Numbered from the stretch's first letter, positions 23,532-32,737 are shown. The stretch is DNA of 35,863 nt from Chitinophagales bacterium (GCA_013299105.1 JAAFJY010000046.1:1-35863), one strand, 5' to 3'. Notes: generated by a model not told the origin, from the letters alone. Made by a program: numbers and translations.

Positions 23532-23968
23532 AAGATCGGAGTTACCAATTTTATAACTTATTCTCTAGCTGTGATTTTTATGATTGGTAAGATGTAGGCG
23601 TGATTTAGACTGACCAATGTCAGCCCGGCTGAGCGCGGTGTTGACATTGTAGCTGCCAATGTTGAGGAGCTGAAGCCCTACTTTGCAAGGCATTGAATAA
23701 ATATGCGAAGCTGTCAATCCTGTGAATCCTTTAAATTCCTGGTTTAGTCAACGTCACACTAGCGGGCTAAGAACGGAAAAAGTGCCCATATTCATCGGTG
23801 CGTTAGTGCATGATTTCGGCTCGCTAATGCGTCAGGAGACGCAGACAAGGGCAGTCCCCGTCTGGAGACGTGGGACTAGCGGTAATGCTTTATTATTTCA
23901 TTTCCCTTGCACTAGTGGTCCTGGAATCCTGAAAACCCTGCTTCCTGATAAAAAAATCCCGCTTATAC
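23532..23968. other. Gene-free stretch before the deiminase gene
   Basis: No supported gene. It holds AT-rich sequence, a piece similar to the third repeat family near 23715-23760 (TTCCTGGTTTAGTCAACGTCACAC) and two hairpins: GCGTC-AGGA-GACGC at 23829-23842 and the larger one at 23853-23877. An 88-codon frame across part of it has no family likeness or good start. Confidence 0.5.
23853..23877. other. Hairpin with GTCT-GG-AGAC core
   Basis: AGTCCC-CGTCT pairs with AGACG-T-GGGACT around GG. A smaller hairpin of related sequence (GCGTCAGGAGACGC) is 11 bases to the left. A similar piece, CGTCCCGCGTCTCCTGATGC, occurs near 33128, so this may be a small dispersed element. Confidence 0.5.
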
Positions 23969-25261
23969 TCAAAGCTTCGGCTCATTGATCGTGATACAAT
24001 GAATACCCCCACCGCCAAAATTGATGGCCAGGGCATTAATGGGGATGATTTTTTTCTTGGGAAAAACGCTTTTGAGCACTTTTTGGGCTGCTTCGTCCAG
24101 TTTTTTCACGGCTAGGTCGCCACCAGGTTGAAAATAATAAGGCACCAGCACGGCATCATTGGCTACTAAAAAATTGAGGTAACTGGCCGCAGCGACCACT
24201 TTTACGGGTTGGCCTTGCGGAAAAGCTGATTCGTCCTTGTACACAAAAGTTCGGATCACTTCGTACACGCCATCACCGGGTTTCATGTTACTGGTGATGG
24301 TTTTGGGCAAGGGCATGGGCACGATTTTGAATGGTTTGCCATCCACATTGCGGGCCTTGCGCAGGATTTTCAGGTTTTCGCTCAGGCGGCGGGCATTTTC
24401 CTGGTTGATGGGATCGCTTAGGTCACTCGAATCCACGCTGGCGAGCAAAATGGTGCTGTCATTGACAAAGCGAGCCATTTCGTCGGTATGGCCATTGGTG
24501 GTCAATACGGTGTAGAGTTTTTCGCCTCTGGGTCCTTTGATCGGGCCATTGAAGGTGTGGTCGTCTTCGTAGAGCCCTTGTTGGAGCCAAATGAATTTTT
24601 TGACCCCTAAAACCCGGCGGTATTCGGCCTCCATTTGAGCCCGGCTCATCTCAGGATTGCGGCCTTTGGCCACCACTTCCGACAACATGAGCACTCCTTT
24701 GCTTGACACCTCGTGGTTGCCACCCTCGGTGATCAGGTTAGTGGACAAAACCGGAATTCCGAGCTTGGCAGCGATGCGCTCGTCCAGTTTTTCGTCTTTT
24801 TGGGCTACGGGATCACTTGCCTGGGTGTATTCCCAAGCGTTGAAATTGAAATCGGCCATCGCCAATTTTCCTTGTTCATTGACTACAAAAGCAGGGCCCA
24901 TGTCCCGCGCCCAAAACTCCTGGTAAGGAAACTGGAAGACCTGCACCCTTTTATTTTCAAGCCATTTCGCATTGATTTTGCTTTTGGCCAAAGTTTCAAT
25001 GGAGTCGTTGGGCACCACCAATTTCACCTTTGTATGCGCTTGCAAGGCTTCGATGATCTTCAAGGTCACTTGCGCATTGGGCATACTGGCCAGGTGATCC
25101 ATTTGCGGCCATAGCAACCACACTGCTTCGTTGGGCTCATACTCGGCGTGCTGGCGAAAAGGGCTTGGATCAGTCTCAGAAGCAAGTTCTTTCGGCTTGT
25201 TTTTGGGCTGGCAGGCACAACACAAGGCTGTGCAAAGGAGGCCTAGGGAGAATGTTCTCAT
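23969..25261 (-). CDS. Agmatine deiminase-family (PAD_porph) lipoprotein
   Basis: Guanidine-hydrolysing enzyme of 430 residues; the family makes N-carbamoylputrescine from agmatine, or citrulline from arginine residues. I start at the ATG at 25261, which gives MRTFSLGLLCTALCCACQPK, a lipoprotein signal with Cys17 as the likely lipid site; an ATG at 25300 would bury it. Catalytic elements are present: EAVWLLWP (substrate Trp region), WARDMGPAFVV, EGGNHEV, His258 in TNGHTDEMARF and Cys422 in FGGGGIHCIT. Most bacterial agmatine deiminases are cytoplasmic, so an exported, lipid-anchored one is less usual; Porphyromonas peptidylarginine deiminase is an exported relative. Neighbouring dehydrogenase genes fit polyamine use. 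The substrate remains open. Confidence 0.87.
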   Translation of the reverse strand: MRTFSLGLLCTALCCACQPKNKPKELASETDPSPFRQHAEYEPNEAVWLLWPQMDHLASMPNAQVTLKIIEALQAHTKVKLVVPNDSIETLAKSKINAKWLENKRVQVFQFPYQEFWARDMGPAFVVNEQGKLAMADFNFNAWEYTQASDPVAQKDEKLDERIAAKLGIPVLSTNLITEGGNHEVSSKGVLMLSEVVAKGRNPEMSRAQMEAEYRRVLGVKKFIWLQQGLYEDDHTFNGPIKGPRGEKLYTVLTTNGHTDEMARFVNDSTILLASVDSSDLSDPINQENARRLSENLKILRKARNVDGKPFKIVPMPLPKTITSNMKPGDGVYEVIRTFVYKDESAFPQGQPVKVVAAASYLNFLVANDAVLVPYYFQPGGDLAVKKLDEAAQKVLKSVFPKKKIIPINALAINFGGGGIHCITINEPKL

Positions 25262-25313
25262 CTGAGTTAGATTGGGTGGTAACATCTCAGTCAACATCAT
25301 GTATGCAATCAGT

Positions 25314-25382
25314 GAAAATCCGTTTCATCTGTTTTATCCGTGTTCCAAACCCGCGAAGCGGGGCAAAAAAGTGGCCACAGCA
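25314..25382 (-). repeat. GGAACACGGAT repeat family, short form, copy E
   Basis: On the minus strand it reads CCCCGCTTCGCGGGTTTGGAACACGGAT, then AAAACAGATGAAACGGATTTTCAC. It is close to copy D in the opposite direction and lies between the two minus-strand genes. Confidence 0.75.
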
Positions 25383-25428
25383 GAGCAACGAAGTTGCGAA
25401 TGAGGATAATTAATTTGTGGCTTGTCAC

Positions 25429-26859
25429 TTACAAATCGCCAATGCTCACCAGTTTTTTCTCCAAATACTCGTGAAGGCCTTCTTCGCCACATTCATAGCC
25501 TAAGCCACTTTGTTTCCAGCCGCCAAAGGGGGCTTCGGTGGCGTGGGCTGCCCATTCATTGATGCCCACAATGCCAAATTCGAGTGCTTCGGAGACCTTG
25601 ATCGAGGTGCGTAAATCATTGGTCCAGCAGTACGAGGCCAGGCCGTATTCCGTGTCATTGGCCAGCTCGATGGCTTGATCGAGGTTTGAAAAAGGCGTCA
25701 CCCCCATCACCGGACCAAATACTTCTTGCCTGAAAATTGCCGTTTGCTGCTCAACATTGGCCAGTAGCGTGGGCTCATAAAAATACCCTTTGGGCAAATG
25801 ACTTGGCCTTTTGCCCCCGCAGTAGAGCTTGGCTCCTTGGCTCAAGCTTTGCTCCACTACTTTGGCCACATTTTCGCGTTGGCGGGCATTGATCAGGGGA
25901 CCGAGTTGGGTAGCGGGGTCCTGACCATTGCCGATCTTGAAAGCTTGCAAATGGCCCGCTGTTTTTTCACAAAAAGCCTGGTAAATGCTTTCATGGACCA
26001 AAAAACGCTGCGGCGACACACAAACCTGCCCACAATTGCGCGATTTGGCCAAAGCGGCTGATTTACAAACTGCTTCCAAATCCACATCCGGAAAAATCAA
26101 AACGGGCGCATTGCCCCCCAATTCCAAAGACAGTTTGGTATTCGTTTTGGACGCTCCTTCCAAGAGGATTTTACCCACGCGGGTGCTGCCTACAAAATGG
26201 ATTTTGCGCACTTCGGGGCGTTCCAGCAGGGCATCTCCGATGGCGGCTGCGTCGCCCAAAACCAAGTTGGCTGCTCCGGCTGGCAGTCCGGCTTCAACCA
26301 ATAGTGCCATCAGGTTCATGGCGGTCAGCGGGGTGTATTCCGAAGGTTTGGCTACGATGGTGCAGCCTGCGGCCAGTGCTGCGGCCCAGACCCTGCAAAG
26401 GTTCCACACCGGAAAATTCCAGGCGGTGATGATGCCCACTACTCCCATCGGTGCGTGGATCACCGACATGCGCTTGTTGTTGCGGCTGGCCGGGATGACC
26501 CTTCCATAACTGCGCTTGGCCTCCTCGGCGTACCATTCAAAAAACTGTGCGGCCACTGTCCATTCGCCAATTGCTTCGAGCATGGGTTTGCCCGATTCGG
26601 CCACGGTGTCCACTGCCAATTCCTTGGCCCTGCTGCGCATCAAATCGGCAGTTTTTTTCAAAACCTCCGCCCTTTGCCAAGCGTTGGTGTTTTTCCAGGC
26701 GGGAAAAGCTTGCCTTGCCGCATCAATCGCAGCGTGGGCATCAATAGCTCCGCCAAAAGGCAGGGTAGCTATTACTTCCTCCGTTGCTGGATTGAGTACG
26801 TCCCAGGATTTGCCTCCCTGTGCGTTGATCCATTGTCCGTTGATGTAGTTTTGCCGCAT
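25429..26859 (-). CDS. NAD(P)-dependent aldehyde dehydrogenase, succinate-semialdehyde type
   Basis: Aldehyde dehydrogenase of 476 residues, from the ATG at 26859 (MRQNYINGQWINAQGGKSW, the regular start; an upstream start at 26976 adds 39 residues without family likeness). The cofactor and catalytic motifs are intact: ITAWNFPVWNLCRVWAAALAAGC, FVGSTRVGK, LELGGNAP and Cys280 in NCGQVCVSPQRF. The C-terminus has EAPFGGWKQSGLGYECGEEGLHEY, typical of succinate- or other semialdehyde dehydrogenases. It is a different type from the enzyme at 20260. With the deiminase gene next to it (same strand) it may serve a putrescine or GABA route; 4-aminobutyraldehyde is a possible substrate. Exact specificity cannot be read from the sequence. 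Confidence 0.9.
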   Translation of the reverse strand: MRQNYINGQWINAQGGKSWDVLNPATEEVIATLPFGGAIDAHAAIDAARQAFPAWKNTNAWQRAEVLKKTADLMRSRAKELAVDTVAESGKPMLEAIGEWTVAAQFFEWYAEEAKRSYGRVIPASRNNKRMSVIHAPMGVVGIITAWNFPVWNLCRVWAAALAAGCTIVAKPSEYTPLTAMNLMALLVEAGLPAGAANLVLGDAAAIGDALLERPEVRKIHFVGSTRVGKILLEGASKTNTKLSLELGGNAPVLIFPDVDLEAVCKSAALAKSRNCGQVCVSPQRFLVHESIYQAFCEKTAGHLQAFKIGNGQDPATQLGPLINARQRENVAKVVEQSLSQGAKLYCGGKRPSHLPKGYFYEPTLLANVEQQTAIFRQEVFGPVMGVTPFSNLDQAIELANDTEYGLASYCWTNDLRTSIKVSEALEFGIVGINEWAAHATEAPFGGWKQSGLGYECGEEGLHEYLEKKLVSIGDL

Positions 26860-26862
26860 GCT

Positions 26863-26908
26863 AGTTGAAAGTTGAAGGGTTGAAGGGTTGAAAAGAGGGG
26901 CTCGCTGG
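26863..26908 (-). repeat. CCAGCGAGCCCC motif with octamer array
   Basis: On the minus strand CCAGCGAGCCCC (26897-26908) is followed by TCTTTTCAACCCTTCAACCC and more TTCAACC-type units down to 26863, just before the dehydrogenase start. It is one of four places where this motif adjoins a short tandem array. Confidence 0.7.
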
Positions 26909-26985
26909 GAATATGAATATAAGTAATGGTTCAAAAAATAAGGCTTTCCAGTTTTTACGGATTTTGATCGCAACAAATTTCATTG

Positions 26986-27198
26986 TCATGGTCAAAATCA
27001 CGGTCAAAATCGTGTTGGCAATCCGCAAGAAAGGGTGTGGAGTGTGTAAGTGTGAGTTCGAGTGTGAGAGCTTCGAGCTTTAACTTTCATCTCCGATCAC
27101 TTGAAAACGGGGTTTTCTCACACTCACACCCCAACAAACAAACCCAAACCCAATTTCATCCGTGTTCCCAACTAGCCTCGCACAGCGAGGCAACGAAG
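26986..27198 (-). repeat. GGAACACGGAT repeat family, long form, copy B
   Basis: Inverted relative of 17838-18020 and 32532-32737: it has the small palindrome GCCTCGCACAGCGAGGC at 27175-27191, the CGTGTTCCCAAC stretch, the GT/CA-rich middle and the end TGGTCAAAATC. It fills most of the gap between the dehydrogenase and the DUF1801 gene. Confidence 0.85.
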
Positions 27199-27294
27199 AT
27201 GTCTAATTCATCCAATCTGCGGTCCTAAGTTTTTGCCAATTTTAAAAAACAAAGCGCTAATTTGCAGTAATTCTTTGATAAAAATAGCAAAAAC

Positions 27295-27672
27295 ATGCCT
27301 AAAACCAATTACAAAACCGTGGACGAATACATCGCCGACCAAACCCCTGCCAACCAGGAAGCCTTGGAGCAGTTGCGGCAAATCATCCGCGACCTCGTGC
27401 CGCAAGCCGAAGAAGGAATCAGCTACCAAATTCCGATGTACAAGTACCACGGGATGCTCTGCGGATTTGCGGCATTCAAACAGCATTTGAACTTCACTAC
27501 GGCCAATGGCAGCACCCTTGAGCAGTTCAAAAATGAATTGAAAGGCTACAAACACACGCCCTCCAGTGTACACTTCACCCCTGAAAAACCACTGCCGCTT
27601 GAGGTATTGGAGCAGATCATTTTGACCAGGGTGGCTGAGAATGAGGCCAGGGTTTTGGGTAAGAAGAAATGA
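27295..27672 (+). CDS. DUF1801 (YdhG-like) protein
   Basis: Small cytoplasmic protein of 125 residues. The family pattern is clear: YKTVDEYIADQTPANQEALEQLRQIIRDLVPQAEE, then ISYQIPMYKYHGMLCGFAAFKQHLNFTTANG and a C-terminal EVLEQIILTRVAENEAR. DUF1801 proteins (YdhG/YobT group) have been linked with iron handling in Bacillus frataxin-like Fra, but no clear function is established for most. It stands alone, preceded by a repeat and followed by about 410 bases without genes. Confidence 0.88.
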   Translation: MPKTNYKTVDEYIADQTPANQEALEQLRQIIRDLVPQAEEGISYQIPMYKYHGMLCGFAAFKQHLNFTTANGSTLEQFKNELKGYKHTPSSVHFTPEKPLPLEVLEQIILTRVAENEARVLGKKK

Positions 27673-28086
27673 TTCGATCAACAGCTGCAAAAAGCGCCGT
27701 GATTTGTCGTTTATCCGACCAATTCCTACAAAGCATCGACCAATACTATTTTTTTCTTGGTAAAAGCAATGCTTTCATGAACATTTAAAAAACCTGTCGG
27801 TTCTACTAAGTCTAAAGCAATAAAAGAATTTACCCCGATCCCTGAACTTTACATCACTCGCTTATTTGAACAGGTTACTAAATTTTAATTAGATAACATG
27901 ATCCAAGCCGACTGTTTCTCTCTCACAACCATCAATGCATGCAAAACGTCTACTTGCAAGGCTATTCCCCACCAGTCGGATAGGCTCGGCCTCATGTTTC
28001 CATTGCTTTGTGTGCCTGTATCATCATAGATAAAACCGGATATTCTGGTTGATTATTTTGAGTTTTTGGTAACAAAACAACACAGC
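27673..28086. other. Leader region of susC, no gene seen
   Basis: No coding frame with family likeness and no clear hairpin terminator or TAnnTTTG box. It must contain the start of the susC transcript. No sigma/anti-sigma gene pair, common beside SusC/SusD genes, is present. Confidence 0.45.
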
Positions 28087-31038
28087 ATGAAAAAACTCTT
28101 ACTAATGCTGATGCTATTTGGCATGGGTATATCCAGCCTTTTAGCGCAGCGAACGGTAACCGGCGTGGTAACCGATGAAAACAACGAGCCTTTGATCGGG
28201 GCTTCGATTTTGGTAAAAGGGACTGCAAGAGGCACCATCACCGGATTGGCGGGCGATTTCAGCGTCAATTTGCCTGAAGGAGCCAGTACCTTGGTCATCA
28301 CTTACACTGGCTTCAAATCCAAAGAAGTAGCCATTGGCAATGAAACCAAACTGGACGTCATCATGGAAACCGATGCCGTGGGTTTGGACGAAACCTTGGT
28401 AGTAGGTTACGGTACCCAAAGCAACCGTTTCCGGGTGCAGAGTATCGGTACAGTAACTGAGCAAGCCATCAAGAACGTACCCCTCTTAGGCCCTCAGCAA
28501 TTGTTGCAAGGCCAGGTAGCAGGGGTACAAATGACCAATACCTCTGGGGTTTTGGGTTCTGCTGCAGCGATCCGCGTGCGTGGCCCATCCTCGATCAACG
28601 CGGGTGGTAACCCACTTTTCGTAATTGATGGGGTGCCACTCAATGATGGTGCTTACTCTTTTGCCCAGGGTGGTACTGCCTTGAACCCTTTGAACGACAT
28701 CAACCCCAACGACATCGCCAGCATGTCGGTTCTGAAAGATGCGGCGGCAACGGCCATCTACGGATCACGGGGTGCAAACGGCGTTGTACTGATCACGACC
28801 AAAAAAGGCAAGGCAGGTACCAACACCGTCAATGTGGAATACCAGACTGGTTCTTCTCAACCAACTTTTCTATTAGACATGATGAATGCGGATGAGTACC
28901 GCAGATTCCGAAAAGACTACTCCAACGTAACCGTTGCTGGTGAAGGTGGATTTGACTGGCCAACTGGTGTACGTCAAACGGGGCGTTTGGACAACTACAA
29001 CGTGAACATGTCTGGTGGCAATGACAAGACCCAGTATTACCTGGCGGGTAGCTTTTTGGATCAGACCAGCTATGTGATTGGCAATGACCTGAAACGCTTG
29101 AATGGTCGTTTCAACTTCAACCATACTTTTTCTCAGAAATTCCGCTTTGGTGCCAACATCGGCATTTCTCGCACAGTCAACAACCGCATTGGTGCCGACA
29201 ACAACACCTTCGCTCCGATGACTTCTGCGTTCTTGCAATTGCCTACGGTACAGCCTCGCGACGCAGCAGGCAACCTCGTCAACACTGGCTTCATCACCAA
29301 CGTTTTGGCTTTGGAAGAACTGGGGACTAACCTGTTGACTACTACCCGCACTTATGCCAATACCTTCTTCAAACTGGACATCTTGCCTGGCTTGTTTGTG
29401 CAGTCTGACTGGGGTATTGACCTCGTGGGCAACCAGGAAACCCAACGCCAACCCAACATCAACACTCCGGGTGGCTTGGCTTCTAACCGCATCATCAACG
29501 ACAACAAATGGTTGAGTACCAATACCTTGAACTTTGACCGCGAATTTGGTAAATTGGCGCTCAATGCCGTAGGCGGGATAAGCTACGAGACTTCTTTGTT
29601 TGACTTGACTTTTGTAGAAGGTCGTAACTTTGCTTCAGATGACCTGCGCAACGTGACCTCAGCTTCTACGCCTACTGCTACTTTGAACGAACGAACTGAG
29701 TGGGCTTTGTTCAGCCAGTTTTTGCGTACCAACTTCCGCCTCAACGACAAGTACATTGCCGAAGCTTCGATTCGCCGCGATGGTTCTTCTCGCTTTGGTG
29801 CTGAAAACCGTTACGGTACTTTCTGGGCCGTGAGTGGCGGCTGGGTGGTTTCAAATGAAAACTTTTTGAAGGGCAACAAGCTCATCAACCAGTTGAAATT
29901 GACGGCCAGCTATGGTACCAATGGCAACGACCGCATCGGTAACTTCCCATCGCAGGGCTTGTTTGGTAGTGGCGTTTTGGCAGACTACAATGGTGCACCT
30001 GGTTTGCGCCCCACGCAGATTGCCAACCCTGACCTGAAGTGGGAAACCTCTGCCCAGTTGGACCTGGGCATCTCTTTGGCTATCCTTAATAGCCGCGTTA
30101 GTATCGACGCCAACTACTACGTCAAGACCACTTCCGATCTCTTATTGGCAGTGCCACTGCCCGATGTAAACGGTTTCAGCTCGATCACTCGCAATGCTGG
30201 TAAAATGGAAAACCGCGGGGTGGACCTGAACATCAACACCGTGAACGTGAAAAGCAAGAAGTTTGAGTGGAGAACCAACTTCAACGTTGGTTTCCTGACC
30301 AATGAAGTATTGGACTTGCCCAATGCTGCCAGAGACTTGCAAGGCCGCCAATTCGTAGGTACGGCCAACCAGCGTGCCATTGTAGGCCACTCGATCAACA
30401 CTTTCTATTTGGTGCGTTACAAGGGCATTAACCCCGACAATGGCAATGCTGAATGGTTGGATGTGAATGGCAATGTGGTGAATGTAGTGAACCCCAACAA
30501 CCGAGTAATAGCTGGCGACGCCATTCCTGATTTCACAGGTGGTTTTACCAACAACTTTACTTATGGCAACTTCGACGCCAATGTACAGTTCAATTTTGTC
30601 TATGGCAGCGAAGTATTGCTGGGTGACTTGACCTTTACCGAAAACCCAATTGGTGGTTTCAACTATTCTCGTAAACTGTTGGATTACTGGACGGAAAACA
30701 ACCGTGATGGTTTTGCACCAGCTGCAACTAGCGCTACCCGTAACATTTTTGCCCAAAGTTCTACCTTGCAGATGTTGGATGGTTCTTTCTTGCGTTTGCG
30801 TAATGTTTCTGCTGGTTATACTTTGAAAGCCAAGCAGATTGGAGTGAAGTTCTTCCAAAGTGCCCGTTTCTACGTGATGGGCCAGAACCTTTGGACCCTG
30901 CGTGATAAGGGTTGGGAAGGCCGCGGCCAGGATCCCGAAATCGCCGATGCAGGCAACGACAACCTGCGCCAGGGACAGTCTTTCTTCACGCCTCCACAGT
31001 TGAAGCAGATCATCGGTGGCATCAACGTTACGTTCTAA
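28087..31038 (+). CDS. SusC/RagA-type TonB-linked outer-membrane receptor
   Basis: Outer-membrane import channel of 983 residues. The start at 28087 gives MKKLLLMLMLFGMGISSLLA, a signal peptide; a GTG-like start 21 bases upstream would spoil it. After it comes the carboxypeptidase-regulatory-like domain (RTVTGVVTDENNEPLIGASI, about 25-110), the TonB box region VVGYGTQSNRF, and the plug domain with GVQMTNTSG, IRVRGPSSINAGGNPLFVIDGVPLND and SMSVLKDAAATAIYGSRGANGV. The rest is a beta barrel ending in the terminal Phe (GGINVTF). With the SusD-like lipoprotein next to it, it forms a pump-like importer driven by TonB. No glycan-degrading enzyme or regulator is adjacent, so the substrate is unknown. 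Confidence 0.97.
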   Translation: MKKLLLMLMLFGMGISSLLAQRTVTGVVTDENNEPLIGASILVKGTARGTITGLAGDFSVNLPEGASTLVITYTGFKSKEVAIGNETKLDVIMETDAVGLDETLVVGYGTQSNRFRVQSIGTVTEQAIKNVPLLGPQQLLQGQVAGVQMTNTSGVLGSAAAIRVRGPSSINAGGNPLFVIDGVPLNDGAYSFAQGGTALNPLNDINPNDIASMSVLKDAAATAIYGSRGANGVVLITTKKGKAGTNTVNVEYQTGSSQPTFLLDMMNADEYRRFRKDYSNVTVAGEGGFDWPTGVRQTGRLDNYNVNMSGGNDKTQYYLAGSFLDQTSYVIGNDLKRLNGRFNFNHTFSQKFRFGANIGISRTVNNRIGADNNTFAPMTSAFLQLPTVQPRDAAGNLVNTGFITNVLALEELGTNLLTTTRTYANTFFKLDILPGLFVQSDWGIDLVGNQETQRQPNINTPGGLASNRIINDNKWLSTNTLNFDREFGKLALNAVGGISYETSLFDLTFVEGRNFASDDLRNVTSASTPTATLNERTEWALFSQFLRTNFRLNDKYIAEASIRRDGSSRFGAENRYGTFWAVSGGWVVSNENFLKGNKLINQLKLTASYGTNGNDRIGNFPSQGLFGSGVLADYNGAPGLRPTQIANPDLKWETSAQLDLGISLAILNSRVSIDANYYVKTTSDLLLAVPLPDVNGFSSITRNAGKMENRGVDLNINTVNVKSKKFEWRTNFNVGFLTNEVLDLPNAARDLQGRQFVGTANQRAIVGHSINTFYLVRYKGINPDNGNAEWLDVNGNVVNVVNPNNRVIAGDAIPDFTGGFTNNFTYGNFDANVQFNFVYGSEVLLGDLTFTENPIGGFNYSRKLLDYWTENNRDGFAPAATSATRNIFAQSSTLQMLDGSFLRLRNVSAGYTLKAKQIGVKFFQSARFYVMGQNLWTLRDKGWEGRGQDPEIADAGNDNLRQGQSFFTPPQLKQIIGGINVTF

Positions 31039-31059
31039 ACAAGGTCAAAACAATCAGAA

Positions 31060-32496
31060 ATGAAAAAATTTGCAAAATACAGCTTCCTTTTTGCCTTGAT
31101 TCTGGGCTTGTTTGCCTGCGATCAAGACTTGCAACTGGAGCCAGAACAATCGCTCTCACCCGGCGTAACCTTCGGTACCGAGGGTGGTGCACAAGCCGCA
31201 CTATTGGGTGCTTACTCTGCGTCGCAAGACCTCGAAGTATTTGGTGGTATGATGTACGCCATTGGCGATTACATGGCCGACAACGTCAACTTTGTAGGTT
31301 CTTTTCCTACTTTGCAGGAAATCAACAACTACGTGACGATTGCCAGTAATGGTTCAATCCAGACCATTTTTGCCGACAATTACTACTGCATTATGGCAGC
31401 CAATGCGGTGATCGACAATGTACCTAAAGTGGTGGATCCTGGTTTTACCGATGCCGAAAGAGCCCAGGCCATTGCCGAAGCCAAATTCTTGCGCGCGGCG
31501 GTGTACCTGCAATTGGTCAATTTCTTTGGCCAGCCCATCCAGGTAAACAGCGGCAATACCCCTGGGGTGCCCCTGGTCCTGACCGCTGGTGCGCTGGTAG
31601 GCGACATCGTGAAGCCTGCCCGCAATACGGTAGCCGAAGTGTATGCCCAGATCGAAAAAGACCTGAACGAGGCATTGCCTGCCCTGCCAGCTTCGTACCC
31701 TGCTGCTGCGAATACCCGTGGCCGTGCTACCAAAGGCGCGGTGAATGGCCTTTTGAGCCGCATCGCCCTATACAAAGGCGAATGGGCCAAGGTCATCACT
31801 GCTTCCGATGCCATTTTGGTGGGCAACAGCTTGTATGCTTTGGCTACTGATTATGCCTTTTATGACAACAATACTTCTGAGGATATTTTCACCATACAGA
31901 TGACAGCTACCGACAACTCTCGTACTGGTACGGGTGGTTTAGGTGGTTACTTCCTGCCTGCTGCTCGTGGGGGCCGTGGCGATGCGCCGATGTCGGCTAA
32001 CTTACTGGCTGCTTTCACCGCTGGGGACCGTCGTTTGACCGCTTTGTCCTTCACTGGAACCGCTGCCAATAACGCCGCTTCAACTTTCACCAATAAGTAC
32101 CGCGATGGGGCAACCAACGCCGACAACACACCTTACCTGCGGGTAACTGAAATGGTACTGAACAAGGCCGAAGCCCTGGTGCGCAGCACCAATACGGTGA
32201 ATGCGGATGCTATCACACTGATGAACCGCTTGCGCACCCGCGCAGGTTTGCCTGCTTTCGAAGCTTCACAGTTTGCTGATGCCAATGCCTTCTTGACTGC
32301 GATCTTGAATGAGCGTCGTTTGGAATTGTGCTTCGAAGGCCACCGCCGCATGGACTTGCTGCGCAATGGTTTGCCACTGCGTACCGCTGGTGCAGGCGCT
32401 GGTATTTCCAAGCCTGGCGATCCACGAATCCTCCTGCCGATCCCCACGCGTGAAATCGACTTGGGTTCTGCTTTGCCACAAAATGCGGGTTATTAA
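31060..32496 (+). CDS. SusD/RagB-type outer-membrane lipoprotein
   Basis: Substrate-binding lipoprotein of 478 residues partnering the SusC-like receptor 21 bases upstream. The signal MKKFAKYSFLFALILGLFAC gives lipid-bound Cys20. The SusD plan is visible: EPEQSLSPGVTF, the helical repeat part with AEAKFLRAAVYLQLVNFFGQPI, the EVYAQIEKDLNEALPALP stretch, RATKGAVNGLLSRIALYKGEWAKV, then YLRVTEMVLNKAEAL, and a C-terminus with NERRLELCFEGHRRMDLLRNG, ending in the LPIPTREIDLG motif usual for the family. It binds the ligand over the channel mouth. The last residues are complete. A long intergenic repeat follows within 40 bases. Confidence 0.97.
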   Translation: MKKFAKYSFLFALILGLFACDQDLQLEPEQSLSPGVTFGTEGGAQAALLGAYSASQDLEVFGGMMYAIGDYMADNVNFVGSFPTLQEINNYVTIASNGSIQTIFADNYYCIMAANAVIDNVPKVVDPGFTDAERAQAIAEAKFLRAAVYLQLVNFFGQPIQVNSGNTPGVPLVLTAGALVGDIVKPARNTVAEVYAQIEKDLNEALPALPASYPAAANTRGRATKGAVNGLLSRIALYKGEWAKVITASDAILVGNSLYALATDYAFYDNNTSEDIFTIQMTATDNSRTGTGGLGGYFLPAARGGRGDAPMSANLLAAFTAGDRRLTALSFTGTAANNAASTFTNKYRDGATNADNTPYLRVTEMVLNKAEALVRSTNTVNADAITLMNRLRTRAGLPAFEASQFADANAFLTAILNERRLELCFEGHRRMDLLRNGLPLRTAGAGAGISKPGDPRILLPIPTREIDLGSALPQNAGY

Positions 32497-32531
32497 GTAA
32501 CAAGCCACGAATAAACCTTACCAAATCGCAA

Positions 32532-32737
32532 CTTCGTTGCCTCGCTGCGCGAGGCCGTTTTTGGAACACGGATAAAATTGGGTTTGGGTGTGTTTGTTTG
32601 GGTGTGAGTGTGAAAAAACCCGTTTTCAAATGGAGGACTAAAATTATGTTCGAAGCCCCCACACACCCGAACTCACACTTACACACTTCAAACCCTATCT
32701 TGCGGATTTCCAGCATGACGTAGACCATGATGTTGAC
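32532..32737 (+). repeat. GGAACACGGAT repeat family, long form, copy C
   Basis: CTTCGTTGCCTCGCTGCGCGAGG, then GGAACACGGATAAAATTGGG, the GT-rich run, the CA-rich inverse part (CTCACACTTACACACTTC), and the closing GGATTTCCAGCATGACG to GTTGAC. It is related over its length to copies A and B. Confidence 0.85.

Noticed and set aside
23722-23988. Open frame of 88 codons before the deiminase gene
   Set aside because: It crosses two hairpins and overlaps the deiminase stop; composition is not coding-like.
27673-28086. Riboswitch or small RNA in the susC leader
   Set aside because: No recognised riboswitch core and no strong hairpin plus U-run was found by eye.
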